Positions 23,557-33,076 of a DNA stretch of 64,000 nucleotides are shown here, piece by piece. The notes beneath the pieces are model-generated. The model did no database searches, was not told the origin of the DNA, and saw only the letters and a program-made list of their open reading frames with translations. Source of the stretch: Microbulbifer marinus (lineage in GTDB: Bacteria > Pseudomonadota > Gammaproteobacteria > Pseudomonadales > Cellvibrionaceae); NCBI RefSeq assembly GCF_900107725.1, contig NZ_FNQO01000002.1, forward strand, positions 682,001 through 746,000, read 5' to 3'. The position numbers and the translations under genes are program-made. Positions within the stretch are counted from its first letter, which is position 1. Each line of letters starts with the position of its first letter.

Positions 23557-25251
23557 TCAGCGCAGTGAACCGCGCTCGCGCCACCAGGTAAAACTCAGCA
23601 GCAACAGCAGCGCCAGCGCCGGCCAATGTAGTGGCAATGGCTGTTGCGGAGCTTGTGCCTGCGTCGCCGGGCCGAGACGCGCACTGGCCATCTGCCGCGT
23701 CTGTGTGCGTTTCAGGGCCCTGTCCCATTCTGCCCAGACCCCGGTGGGGAATACATACAGTGCAAACGGATTACTGTCGTTGTCACTTAGATACCAGCCT
23801 GCCTGCGCCGGCCAGTAGGAATAGCAGTAGCCGCTGTCAGTTCTTGCCGCGGCGCTTCCCACAAGCGGCGTGGCCGAACTTTTCTCTTCAGCAGCGGTGC
23901 GCACCAATTGCGGTGCGCCATCGGTAAATACGCTGCTGCACAGCGTGAGCCGACGGCCCGCCAAGGGCAATTCCGTCGACAGCGAGATCGGTGCGCGGCT
24001 GCCGCGGCGAGCGAGCTGGTGATCGAATACCGCTTTCCACAGCCGCGCGTATTCGGTCGCGTAGCCGGCGGTCGGCCAGCGGTGACTGTCGCCGAACAGT
24101 GCAAAACCCAGCGCACCGTCCTGATTATTGCGGCCCCAGTAAAGCACACCCTTGTCTCCGCGCAGCTGCAGATCGCCCGTCTGTGGCCGCTGCGGCTGAT
24201 AGGCGTGCAACCGCAGTGGCGGCAGGGCATCATCGATAGCGAACGGGTTTTTCGCAGCCCGGGTGTCGGCTATTTGCAGTGGCATTTGTTGCGCGCTGGC
24301 ATAGTCGATAAAGCCGCGTGGACTGTCATCGCCAACCAGCCACAGCAGCGACTGTTGCGCGGCGATGTCCGGCAATGCGCGGCGCTGCGCCGCCGTCAGC
24401 TGTGGCCACAGACGGCTGTCGAGTATCACCAGGTCGAAGGGGGCGGCCGCATCCAGCGGCTGTGAGGCGCTATTTTCCAGACCGTTGAAATTCTCGCGCC
24501 GCACTACCGCCGGTGCCAATTGGGTGATGACCTGCGTCGGCACGCCGGACTGCCGCAGCCAGCGGACCAGGGCCGCCGTCTCGAACGACGGCCGTGCCAG
24601 CCACAACAGCGCTGCCGGCTGTTCGGCACTGTGCACTACCACGGGCACAGGCTCGCGACGAACTTCGCTTTTATTCTCGGCAAACGTTTCGATGCGCAGC
24701 TGGTAGAGCTGTGGACCTTCGAGCTTGGGCACGGCAGTCAACGACACTTCCATTTTCGTGCCTGCGGCGATGGTCGCACTGTCGATCGCACCACCGAACG
24801 GATCTTCAAGCGTCAGTTCAGTCGCGCTGTCCAATGCGGTGTCAGCGGAGATCTGCAGGCGCAGCGAATCACCCAATAACAATTCCCGCGGCCAGTCGAC
24901 GTGCCAGCTCGGCGCGGAGGTATGCGCGGCAGTTGCCAGCCGCACCGGCGGCAGATCGCGCAGCGCATCGCGCCGCAGTCCATCGCCTCTAACATTCAGC
25001 TTCTGCAGACCGGCGATTTCCGCGGGTGCGAGTTCGGGATCCAGGATTGCCGCGCCGTCGGTCTGCAGGCTTGCGGTTGCTGTTGGCGGCAGCAAGGCCG
25101 GCGGCTGCAACAGCATCCAGGCAGCCGCCCAGATCAGTACCTGTGTCAGGGCGGCACCGATCCGCTGCGGTACGCTTGCACGACGGCGCAGCATCAGCAA
25201 CAGCGATATCGACAGCGCGGTGGTAACGAGCAGAGTGAGCCACTGAATCAT
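23557..25251 (-). CDS. Membrane protein of the MoxR/TldD cluster, function unknown
   Basis: The 564-residue protein is the last gene of the cluster. Two N-terminal hydrophobic segments (residues about 3-22 and 30-52) and one near the C terminus (LPLHWPALALLLLLSFTWW) would place a periplasmic domain of about 450 residues between them. That domain has a Rossmann-like stretch (AALLWLARPSFETAALVRWLRQSGVPTQV, then FDLVILDSRLWPQL) resembling the glutamine-amidotransferase-like domains seen in BatA-linked membrane proteins. It overlaps the start of nothing downstream and begins inside the preceding gene's stop (ATGA). The biochemical role is unknown. Confidence 0.7.
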   Translation of the reverse strand: MIQWLTLLVTTALSISLLLMLRRRASVPQRIGAALTQVLIWAAAWMLLQPPALLPPTATASLQTDGAAILDPELAPAEIAGLQKLNVRGDGLRRDALRDLPPVRLATAAHTSAPSWHVDWPRELLLGDSLRLQISADTALDSATELTLEDPFGGAIDSATIAAGTKMEVSLTAVPKLEGPQLYQLRIETFAENKSEVRREPVPVVVHSAEQPAALLWLARPSFETAALVRWLRQSGVPTQVITQLAPAVVRRENFNGLENSASQPLDAAAPFDLVILDSRLWPQLTAAQRRALPDIAAQQSLLWLVGDDSPRGFIDYASAQQMPLQIADTRAAKNPFAIDDALPPLRLHAYQPQRPQTGDLQLRGDKGVLYWGRNNQDGALGFALFGDSHRWPTAGYATEYARLWKAVFDHQLARRGSRAPISLSTELPLAGRRLTLCSSVFTDGAPQLVRTAAEEKSSATPLVGSAAARTDSGYCYSYWPAQAGWYLSDNDSNPFALYVFPTGVWAEWDRALKRTQTRQMASARLGPATQAQAPQQPLPLHWPALALLLLLSFTWWRERGSLR

Positions 25252-27464
25252 CGGCGCACCTCCGCGTCGTCGTTGCTATCCCGCTGTGCCTGCAACCACT
25301 GATCGAACTCGCCTGCCGCGTCGCGCAGTCGCGGCAGCGATGGCTGCGCCTGGGGCTCCGGCAGCAGCCGATACAGCAGCGCCGCAAGCTGCTGCCGACA
25401 CTCGTTACAGTCGCGTTGTTGCCGGTACAGGCGCAGGGATTTTGCCAGCTCCATCTGCAATTGCGGCTGCGTTTGCAGCGACGGCCACTGCTGCAGTTCC
25501 GCCGCAATGTCCTCGCTCAACGCCTCGCTGCCCCGCACCTGCGCCAGCAGCGTGAGAATTTCCACGCGCTCGCCGCTGCTGGCTGCGGCGGTAACGGCTG
25601 GTGGCGCCACGTCGTCCAGCTCGCCACTCAGCCGGCGGTTCTGGTCCAAGGGTGGCGGCTCGAAACCGACGCGCTGCAGATAGATGCGCGAGGCTTGTTG
25701 CACCTCCTTGATATAACGCAGCGCCGTATGCTGGTAGGGCAGGGAAGCGCGCGGTTCGATGACGGACAGTTCGCGCCAGGAACTCCACATGGCATTCAAT
25801 GCACTGCGCAACAATTCCTTCGTCTGCGGATCGAACAGTGTCGCGTGCTCCGAGTCGTCGTGCTGGTGGCCGGCGGCCGCAACGACGCCGGCATCGTCGC
25901 CGAACTGTACCGGCGGCGCGCCGTGTTCCTCATTCTGTCCGGGATTATGCTCTGCCGAATGTGCTTCGGCGTGGTCGCCGCTGTGTTCGCCCGGCGCTTC
26001 GTCGCCATGGGCATCGCCGGCGTGTTCCAGCGCCGAGTCCTCCTCGCCGAGGAAGCGACCGTAGCGCATGCGCAGCAGGTTCTGTTCGTAGGCCAGGGAT
26101 GCAGCGCGCGCGCGGAATTTCGCTGGGGTCAGTTGCTCCTGTTCTGCGAGCAGCGCCTCGGTATCGATGATCAGCTGCCGCTGGCTGCGGAAATACTCCG
26201 GCAATACCTTGATCGCCATGCCCTCTGCATCGCTGAGACCGAAAATCTCCTCCTGCGGCCAGCGGACGATGAAATGCTGGCTTTTCACCACGTTGGCCTG
26301 CGGCGCGCGGTTATCGCGCGCCCGCAGGAACCAGTAGAGCTCGTCACCCGGTTCTATGTCGTAGCGTGTTACCGGTATGCTGAAGCGATAGTGTTTTGTC
26401 TTACTAGCGTCCTCAGAGGGTTGCAGCCGAATGGTTTCGTTGCGGAAGCGGACATTTTCCCCGCTGCCACTGGCCAGCGTAACCAGCAGTTCCGTGTCGA
26501 TTACCTGGAAGTCGTCTGCCACTTCGACACTGACCTGCAGCAGTACGGATGAATCGGCACCGGCGCTGACGACGGTTACATTGTCCCGCGGATAATCGAA
26601 CGAAAAATCCGGAGCGCGATCCGGCTGGATTTCGATATTGTGAATTTCCGGCAACAGTTTTTGCTCGCCACTGCTGTGTACCGATAGCTGGTAAAAATCT
26701 GGCGCGGCTACGGTGCGTGTCAATAGCCAGCGGCGGCTCGGTAAGGTGCCTGCCGGCTCAAATTGAAACTCCTTTTCCGCTGCCAGCATCGTCAGCCCGT
26801 CTGCAGTATCGTTGAGTTCGATATTCCAGGTGACGCGGGCACCTTCGAGCGCACTTACCTGCAGCGATTGCGTCTGTTGCGGCAGGCCGGTGTAGGCAGG
26901 TGGTTGAATCTCGGTAACGGCCTCGACAATGGCGATCGATTGCGACGCAACTAATTTCTCGTTTGTGGATGTTGTCTCGGCGGCCTGCCTTTGCGGCAGA
27001 CTGTCGATAGTGACAAACAACATCAGGCCGAAACAGGCACCGGCGGCATTCGCCAGCGGGCTGCGGTGCCAGCTCGGTCGAAAGTTTCTCAGTTCACCGC
27101 GCTGCGAAATTCCCTGCAGGGCGGTGGCGACGCGCTGCCGCTGAAGTTGCGCCAGCGGTGCCAGTGTCTCCGGTGGTCGCCGCAACAGCTGACTGCTGTC
27201 CTGCAATTCAGGGTAGCGCCGGTCCAGCTGTCGACACAATTCGGCGGCGGGCAGGCGCCAGTTGCGGTCCAGCAACAGTGCCACCGCGATTGCCGCCACA
27301 CAGGCGATTGCCAGCCAGCCAGGCCACTGCAAATAGACACTGCCCGCGGCGACCGCAACCCCGGTCAGCAGGACCAGCCACAGGTAAGGTGGCAGGCTGC
27401 CGCGCCGCCAGCGATTCTGCGCCCGTTGCAGAGTCTGGTGTGCTCGCTCAGACATGGCGCTCAC
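25248..27464 (-). CDS. DUF4175-like membrane protein with His-rich segment
   Basis: The 738-residue protein has two N-terminal membrane helices (about 27-45 and 48-65), a cytoplasmic-side LCRQLDRRYPELQDSSQLL segment, a further helix near 140-155, and a large periplasmic part. That part has Ig-like strands (EIQPPAYTGLPQQTQSL) as in DUF4175 proteins. Residues about 473-541 hold ten histidines among Glu, Asp and Gly (for example AHGDEAPGEHSGDHAEAHSA) and could bind metal. It overlaps both its upstream neighbour (17 bases) and its downstream neighbour (4 bases), so translation is coupled. Its job is unknown; context suggests a partner of MoxR and BatA-type proteins. Confidence 0.75.
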   Translation of the reverse strand: MSAMSERAHQTLQRAQNRWRRGSLPPYLWLVLLTGVAVAAGSVYLQWPGWLAIACVAAIAVALLLDRNWRLPAAELCRQLDRRYPELQDSSQLLRRPPETLAPLAQLQRQRVATALQGISQRGELRNFRPSWHRSPLANAAGACFGLMLFVTIDSLPQRQAAETTSTNEKLVASQSIAIVEAVTEIQPPAYTGLPQQTQSLQVSALEGARVTWNIELNDTADGLTMLAAEKEFQFEPAGTLPSRRWLLTRTVAAPDFYQLSVHSSGEQKLLPEIHNIEIQPDRAPDFSFDYPRDNVTVVSAGADSSVLLQVSVEVADDFQVIDTELLVTLASGSGENVRFRNETIRLQPSEDASKTKHYRFSIPVTRYDIEPGDELYWFLRARDNRAPQANVVKSQHFIVRWPQEEIFGLSDAEGMAIKVLPEYFRSQRQLIIDTEALLAEQEQLTPAKFRARAASLAYEQNLLRMRYGRFLGEEDSALEHAGDAHGDEAPGEHSGDHAEAHSAEHNPGQNEEHGAPPVQFGDDAGVVAAAGHQHDDSEHATLFDPQTKELLRSALNAMWSSWRELSVIEPRASLPYQHTALRYIKEVQQASRIYLQRVGFEPPPLDQNRRLSGELDDVAPPAVTAAASSGERVEILTLLAQVRGSEALSEDIAAELQQWPSLQTQPQLQMELAKSLRLYRQQRDCNECRQQLAALLYRLLPEPQAQPSLPRLRDAAGEFDQWLQAQRDSNDDAEVRR

Positions 27465-28653
27465 CTTCTCTCTGCACTTGCTGCCGCAAGGCGCCGCTCA
27501 AAGCGAGCAAGCGTTCCAGGGCGAGCAGCAACAGCAGTGCGACTAGCAATGGTCGCGCGAAGCTTGCGCGCGCTGCCGGCCGTACTGCGGTGTCCGGCAC
27601 GGCGATACCGGGCGGTGCGTCGATGGACCAGCTGGCGCGGCTGCGGGATTGCAGCGCCCAGTCCTGTGCCGCCCACTGTCGCCACAGGCGCTGCGGCAGG
27701 TCGGCGCGGCGGAAAAATTGCTCGCTGTGCCAGTCGCGCCGGTAGCGCAACCAGCTGCCGCGGCCGATGGCCGCCGCCTCCAGCGGCTCACCCTGCACAG
27801 TATCCAGTTCGGTGAATATCAGTTCCGCGCTTGGCTGTACCCGCTGATCGGTGATCAGCAGGCCGCCGTCGCGTATGAAACCGTGCAGTATCTCGGGCAA
27901 CGCGCCGGGTGAATCGTAGATCAGCCAGTCCACCGTTTCTGCACTCAGAGCATCTGCCGAAGCCGCCTGCTGCAGCGCCAACTGCGGCAGTGTTGAGTTG
28001 CGCAAATGCCGCAGCGCGGGCTCCAGCCACGCGGGGCCGTCGCCGAGCAGCGCGATACGCGGCGCGATGGCGTCGTCGCTGTTACCCGACTGCTGCAATG
28101 CATGCCACTGCCAGTGCGGACTGAATCTAAGCAGGCCGTGGCCGGCGGGATTTTTGCCACTGCGCAGCAGGATATGCGCGCGACGGAAGGCGGCCTGGTC
28201 GGCAAGAGCGGACAGTGCATGCCACAGGTCCGGTGCCGGCGGCCGCTGCTCGTCGATCGGCAACGGACGCGCCTGCAACCAGAGCATGTCGGTAAAGGCT
28301 GCGCCGTCACCGGGGAATTTGCTGTCGAGGAACGCGCGCAGCTCTGTGCGCCCCACACGCGGGTCTACCAGCAGAATAGATTTGCCCGACTGCGCGCCGC
28401 GCGGCAGTAACGGCTGTGCCAGCAGCAGTGCCAGCAGGGCAATTAACAGCACCCGCAACAACAGCAGTAATTTGTCGCGCAGGAACAGGCGCTTCCAGTT
28501 CTGTTGTGGCTTCTGCTGCAACCAATGTGCGGCGGCGAAGGTGATTTCGCGCGGGTTGCTGCGCCGCAGCAGGTGAATCAGCAGCGGGATGGCGAGAGCA
28601 CCGAGCAGCCACAGCCACAGCGGCGATTGCAGAGTAGCCGACAACCACTGCAT
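27448..28653 (-). CDS. BatA-like aerotolerance N-terminal-domain membrane protein
   Basis: The 401-residue protein begins LQSPLWLWLLGALAIPLLIHLLRRSNPREITFAAAHWL, the BatA/aerotolerance N-terminal domain. A second helix (RVLLIALLALLLAQPLL, about 55-75), a periplasmic or cytoplasmic domain with IVDYxxG-like pieces (DWLIYDSPGALPEILHGF), and a C-terminal helix (LLVALLLLLALERLLAL) follow. A von Willebrand A metal site (DxSxS) is not visible. ATG at 28653 is one base after the DUF58 stop and is preferred over a start 24 bases upstream. Confidence 0.8.
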   Translation of the reverse strand: MQWLSATLQSPLWLWLLGALAIPLLIHLLRRSNPREITFAAAHWLQQKPQQNWKRLFLRDKLLLLLRVLLIALLALLLAQPLLPRGAQSGKSILLVDPRVGRTELRAFLDSKFPGDGAAFTDMLWLQARPLPIDEQRPPAPDLWHALSALADQAAFRRAHILLRSGKNPAGHGLLRFSPHWQWHALQQSGNSDDAIAPRIALLGDGPAWLEPALRHLRNSTLPQLALQQAASADALSAETVDWLIYDSPGALPEILHGFIRDGGLLITDQRVQPSAELIFTELDTVQGEPLEAAAIGRGSWLRYRRDWHSEQFFRRADLPQRLWRQWAAQDWALQSRSRASWSIDAPPGIAVPDTAVRPAARASFARPLLVALLLLLALERLLALSGALRQQVQREGERHV

Positions 28654-28654
28654 G

Positions 28655-29545
28655 TCAGCCCACCCTCGAATGGGCACCGATAAAGCGCCGCAGAGATTGC
28701 TCCAGCGGCTGCTCTATGGTGACGCTGGTCAACGGACATTCCTGGCCGGCGAAGCGAGCGGCCAGTTGCTTTTGCGCCGCGGCAAAAGCGCGCAGGTAAT
28801 CGTCGCGCTGCTGGCGCGCGCCGACTTCGAGAATGCCGGCGGCCTCCGGATTGCGGATTTTCAGTTCGCCGTCGAACGGAAAGGACTCCTCGGCCTCGAC
28901 CAGCAGCTGCAGCGGCAGGCAGGGCCGCCCGGCCCCGTGCAGGCGGGCGGCGAATGCGCTGATCTCCTGCGCGCGCTCGAAGAAATCGCTGACCAGCACC
29001 ACCTGGCAGGGCTGCTCGAAATATTGCCAGACACTGGCGAGCTGGCTTTTATCCGGCCAGTGACCAGCCGCCTGCAGGCGCTGCAGTTCCAGTGCGAGGC
29101 GGCGGTGGTGTCCTTCGCCCTGGCCTTCGGGCAGGTAGTGGCTGCCGCTGTCGTTCAGCGCCAGCAGCGAAAAGCGATCGCCCTGGTTGTGCAGCAGCCA
29201 GCACAGGCTCGCGATCCAGCACTTGGCGTACTGCAGTTTGCTCAGTTCGGGATAGGCGAAACTCGGCTGCGCCATCGATGCGCTGGTATCGAGCACGATG
29301 CACACGTGCATCTGGCTTTCCTGTTCCGCCTCGCGCACATAGTAGCGGTCCGAGCGCGCATACAGCTTCCAGTCGATATGGCGAATGGAATCACCCGGCT
29401 CGTAACTGCGGTACTGCTGGAACTCAATACCCGCACCGCGGCGCTGGCTGTGCTGCATACCCAGCAGCATGCCCTCGGCGATATGGCGCGACAGCCAGGC
29501 GAGATCGCGGGTGCTGGCGAGCGTCAGCGGGTCGATCAGTTTCAC
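28655..29545 (-). CDS. DUF58 domain protein
   Basis: The 296-residue cytoplasmic protein has the DUF58 signature GAGIEFQQYRSYEPGDSIRHIDWKLYARSD, then a VWA-like domain beginning VCIVLDTSASM (MIDAS-type DxSxS) and VLVSDFFE. DUF58 proteins occur almost always directly after a MoxR ATPase, as here. They are thought to be its adaptor or substrate-binding partner. It starts 18 bases after the moxR stop and ends one base before the BatA-like start. Confidence 0.92.
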   Translation of the reverse strand: MKLIDPLTLASTRDLAWLSRHIAEGMLLGMQHSQRRGAGIEFQQYRSYEPGDSIRHIDWKLYARSDRYYVREAEQESQMHVCIVLDTSASMAQPSFAYPELSKLQYAKCWIASLCWLLHNQGDRFSLLALNDSGSHYLPEGQGEGHHRRLALELQRLQAAGHWPDKSQLASVWQYFEQPCQVVLVSDFFERAQEISAFAARLHGAGRPCLPLQLLVEAEESFPFDGELKIRNPEAAGILEVGARQQRDDYLRAFAAAQKQLAARFAGQECPLTSVTIEQPLEQSLRRFIGAHSRVG

Positions 29546-29563
29546 AGGGCCAACTCCACGGTG

Positions 29564-30574
<1,011 letters not shown>

Positions 30575-30580
30575 GGCGGT

Positions 30581-31294
30581 TCAGCTTGTCAGTGCGTAGA
30601 TAACAATGTTCACGGCGAATTTTGTATTGTCGATCGCCAGCCAGCGTTTGTTGCGGTAGTCGTAATCCCACTCGCAACCGAAATCCTTGTTGCTGTAGAG
30701 CACGGCAATGCGCCCGTCGACGACGATCGCCTTCAGGTAATCGTGCACCAGGTCGTCGCCCCAGCCGTTCAGCTCGAAACTGGTCACCGGCAGTTCGTCG
30801 AACTGGAAAAAACAGGTATACAGATCGTGGTTGTCCGGCAGTTTTTGCAGGCAGTCCTCGCCGAACAGTTTCACCATCTGCGCTTCGAATGATTTGGCGA
30901 ACAGGCCGTCGATATCGTGGTTGCAGTCATCGACGAAGATGAAACCACCGCGATTGACGTAATCGCGGAAGTTGCGCGCCTCGGCCTCGGTGAATTCCAC
31001 CAGCTTGTGCCCGGCCAGATAACAGAAGGGCGCCAGCAGCATTTCCGGGTCCGCCAGCGGCACGATGCGCTCGCGCGGATCCACCTTCAGGTTGGTGTAT
31101 TCCACCAGCGAGTTCAGCACATTGGAAGGCATGCGCTGATCCACGTCCCAGTCGCCGGATTCGTACATCAGCCGGGTAAAGTAAAAGTCGTAATGCTCCC
31201 GTGCCGCACTCTGCGCGCGCAGGCCCAGCGGCAGTGCCGCGGCACAACTGCCCAGCAACAGGCTCTGCAGAAATTGTTTGCGGGTGAGGGACAT
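30581..31294 (-). CDS. DUF4159 domain protein, exported
   Basis: The 237-residue protein opens SLTRKQFLQSLLLGSCAAALPLGLRAQ, a signal peptide that resembles a Tat signal but has Thr-Arg instead of Arg-Arg. The mature part (YDFYFTRLMYESGDWDVDQRMPSNVLNSLVEYTNLKVDP) is the DUF4159 N-terminal block, and GGFIFVDDCNHD lies at the end of a Rossmann-like strand. DUF4159 proteins are frequent companions of MoxR-BatA clusters. ATG at 31294 is chosen over an upstream TTG because it begins at the signal peptide. It lies 6 bases before the moxR start. Confidence 0.85.
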   Translation of the reverse strand: MSLTRKQFLQSLLLGSCAAALPLGLRAQSAAREHYDFYFTRLMYESGDWDVDQRMPSNVLNSLVEYTNLKVDPRERIVPLADPEMLLAPFCYLAGHKLVEFTEAEARNFRDYVNRGGFIFVDDCNHDIDGLFAKSFEAQMVKLFGEDCLQKLPDNHDLYTCFFQFDELPVTSFELNGWGDDLVHDYLKAIVVDGRIAVLYSNKDFGCEWDYDYRNKRWLAIDNTKFAVNIVIYALTS

Positions 31295-31338
31295 GGTTAC
31301 TGCACTGAAACTTCTATGGTGGTCCGGCAAAAAACAGA

Positions 31339-31409
31339 TTCGTTATGCCGGCGCAGGCCGGCATCCAGCTTTCTGGTAACTGGGCTCCGGCCTGCGCCGG
31401 AGCAACGAA
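31339..31409. repeat. Dispersed palindromic repeat, copy A
   Basis: The 71-base element is bounded by TTCGTT and AACGAA and contains two GC-rich hairpin arms (ATGCCGGCGCAGGCCGGCAT and CTCCGGCCTGCGCCGGAG). It lies between the DUF4159 gene and the first TldD gene. Related copies lie at 34462, 36461 and 45611. Confidence 0.75.
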
Positions 31410-31417
31410 ACTATTAA

Positions 31418-33049
31418 TTAACCGAGCTTACGCTTGGTGTTGATCACGTTCACGCTGTCGAAGCGCGCGGTGGAACTGCCGTGGGACACGGCACTGACCT
31501 GACCCGGCTGGCCCTTGCCATCGAAGAAGGAGCCGCCCAGGCGGTAATCGCGCTTGTCACAGATCTGCGAACAGGCATTCCAGAATTCCTGCGTGTTCGA
31601 CTGATAGGCGACGTCCTCGAGCATACCGACGATCTTGCCTTCCTTGATCTCGTAAAACAGCTGGCCGCCGAACTGGAAGTTGTAGCGCTGCTGGTCGATG
31701 GAGAAGGAGCCGTCGCCGACGATGTAGATACCCTTCTCGACATCCTTGATCATGTCGTCGACGCTGAGCTCCTCCTTGCCCGGTAGCAGCGACACGTTGG
31801 CCATGCGCTGGAACTGCACACTGGACCAGCTGTCCGCGTAGCAGCAGCCGTGGGATTCCTTCTGGTCGAGCATATGTACCTGGTCGCGGATCGCCTGGTA
31901 GTTCACCAGCACGCCGTCCTTCACCAGATCCCAGTTGCCGGTCTTCACGCCCTCGTCGTCGTAGCCGACCGCGCCCAGTGAGCCGGGCTGTACCTTGTCG
32001 GCGAACAGGTTGACCTTGTCGCTGCCGTACTTGAATTTGCCGCTGCGCCACTTGTCGATCGTCGCGAACGAAGTGCCGGCGTAGTTGGCCTCGTAGCCGA
32101 GCACACGGTCCAGCTCCAGCGGGTGGCCGACGGACTCGTGGATGGTGAGCCACAGGTGGCTCGGATCCAGCACCAGGTCGTACTTGCCGGGTGTGACGGA
32201 TTTAGCGGTGAGTTTTTCCTGCGCCTGCTCGGCGGCCAGGCGGGCGTCCTCGACCATGTCGTAGGAGTCGCGGTACAGCACCGTCTGCGACTGGATCTTG
32301 TCCTCGGCGCGGCCGTCCAGGTATTCGAAACCGCGCCCTACCGGCTGGCTCAGGCCTTCACGGGTACGGAAGCCGCCGTCTTTCTTGTCTACCGCGGTCA
32401 CGCTGAACGGCGCCCACAGGCGGTGCACGTCCTGATCGATATAGGAGCCGTCGGTGGAAGCGAAATACTTCTGCTCGTTGACCAGGTACAGCATGGAATT
32501 GATAAAGCTGGCACCGGCATCCAGTGCAGACTTGTTCACTTCCATCAGCAGGTCGACTTTTTCCGCCAGCGGAATCTGCATGGCGTTTTTCTGGATCGGC
32601 GTTTGCCAGCTGACTTCACCGTGACCTTTGACCGGTGCCAGTTCTACCGGCTCCTTCTGGTACTTGGAGTTGGCCTTGGCGGTGGCCACGGCCTGTGCGG
32701 TGGCGCGGGAGATGCCGTCGCTGCTCATGTCGTTGGTGGCGGCGAAGCCCCAGGTGCCGTTGGCAATCACGCGTACGCCCATACCGATGGACTCGGTATT
32801 GACCACGTTTTGCACTTTCATCTCGCGGGTTACCACGTATTGATTTAGGTAGCGGCCGATGCGCACGTCGGCGTAGCTGGCGCCGAGTCTGGTCGCCGTA
32901 TTCAGGGCCGCGTCCGCCAGTTCTTTTTTGACCGCGACATCCATACCGCTCTGGGTCAGTTTACTTTCCGCAACTGCGATGCCGGACAGCGGCAGCATGG
33001 AAAAACCAAGACCGGCGCCACTCAGCTGGAGAAACTTTCTTCTATCCAT
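31418..33049 (-). CDS. TldD-family metallopeptidase with Tat signal (copy 1)
   Basis: TldD with TldE/PmbA forms a zinc protease that degrades or matures peptides such as microcin B17 precursors. The 543-residue protein starts MDRRKFLQLSGAGLGFSMLP, a twin-arginine export signal that normal cytoplasmic TldD lacks. The catalytic HESVGH (His304, Glu305, His309) is intact. DVRIGRYLNQYVVTRE and DSWSSVQFQRMANVSL are family blocks. The C-terminal GGSFFDGKGQPGQVSAVSHG is shared with copy 2. It lies 27 bases after pmbA in the same direction and probably acts in the periplasm. Confidence 0.9.
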   Translation of the reverse strand: MDRRKFLQLSGAGLGFSMLPLSGIAVAESKLTQSGMDVAVKKELADAALNTATRLGASYADVRIGRYLNQYVVTREMKVQNVVNTESIGMGVRVIANGTWGFAATNDMSSDGISRATAQAVATAKANSKYQKEPVELAPVKGHGEVSWQTPIQKNAMQIPLAEKVDLLMEVNKSALDAGASFINSMLYLVNEQKYFASTDGSYIDQDVHRLWAPFSVTAVDKKDGGFRTREGLSQPVGRGFEYLDGRAEDKIQSQTVLYRDSYDMVEDARLAAEQAQEKLTAKSVTPGKYDLVLDPSHLWLTIHESVGHPLELDRVLGYEANYAGTSFATIDKWRSGKFKYGSDKVNLFADKVQPGSLGAVGYDDEGVKTGNWDLVKDGVLVNYQAIRDQVHMLDQKESHGCCYADSWSSVQFQRMANVSLLPGKEELSVDDMIKDVEKGIYIVGDGSFSIDQQRYNFQFGGQLFYEIKEGKIVGMLEDVAYQSNTQEFWNACSQICDKRDYRLGGSFFDGKGQPGQVSAVSHGSSTARFDSVNVINTKRKLG

Positions 33050-33076
33050 TTCGGAATCCTCGTTTAGCTGTGGCCG

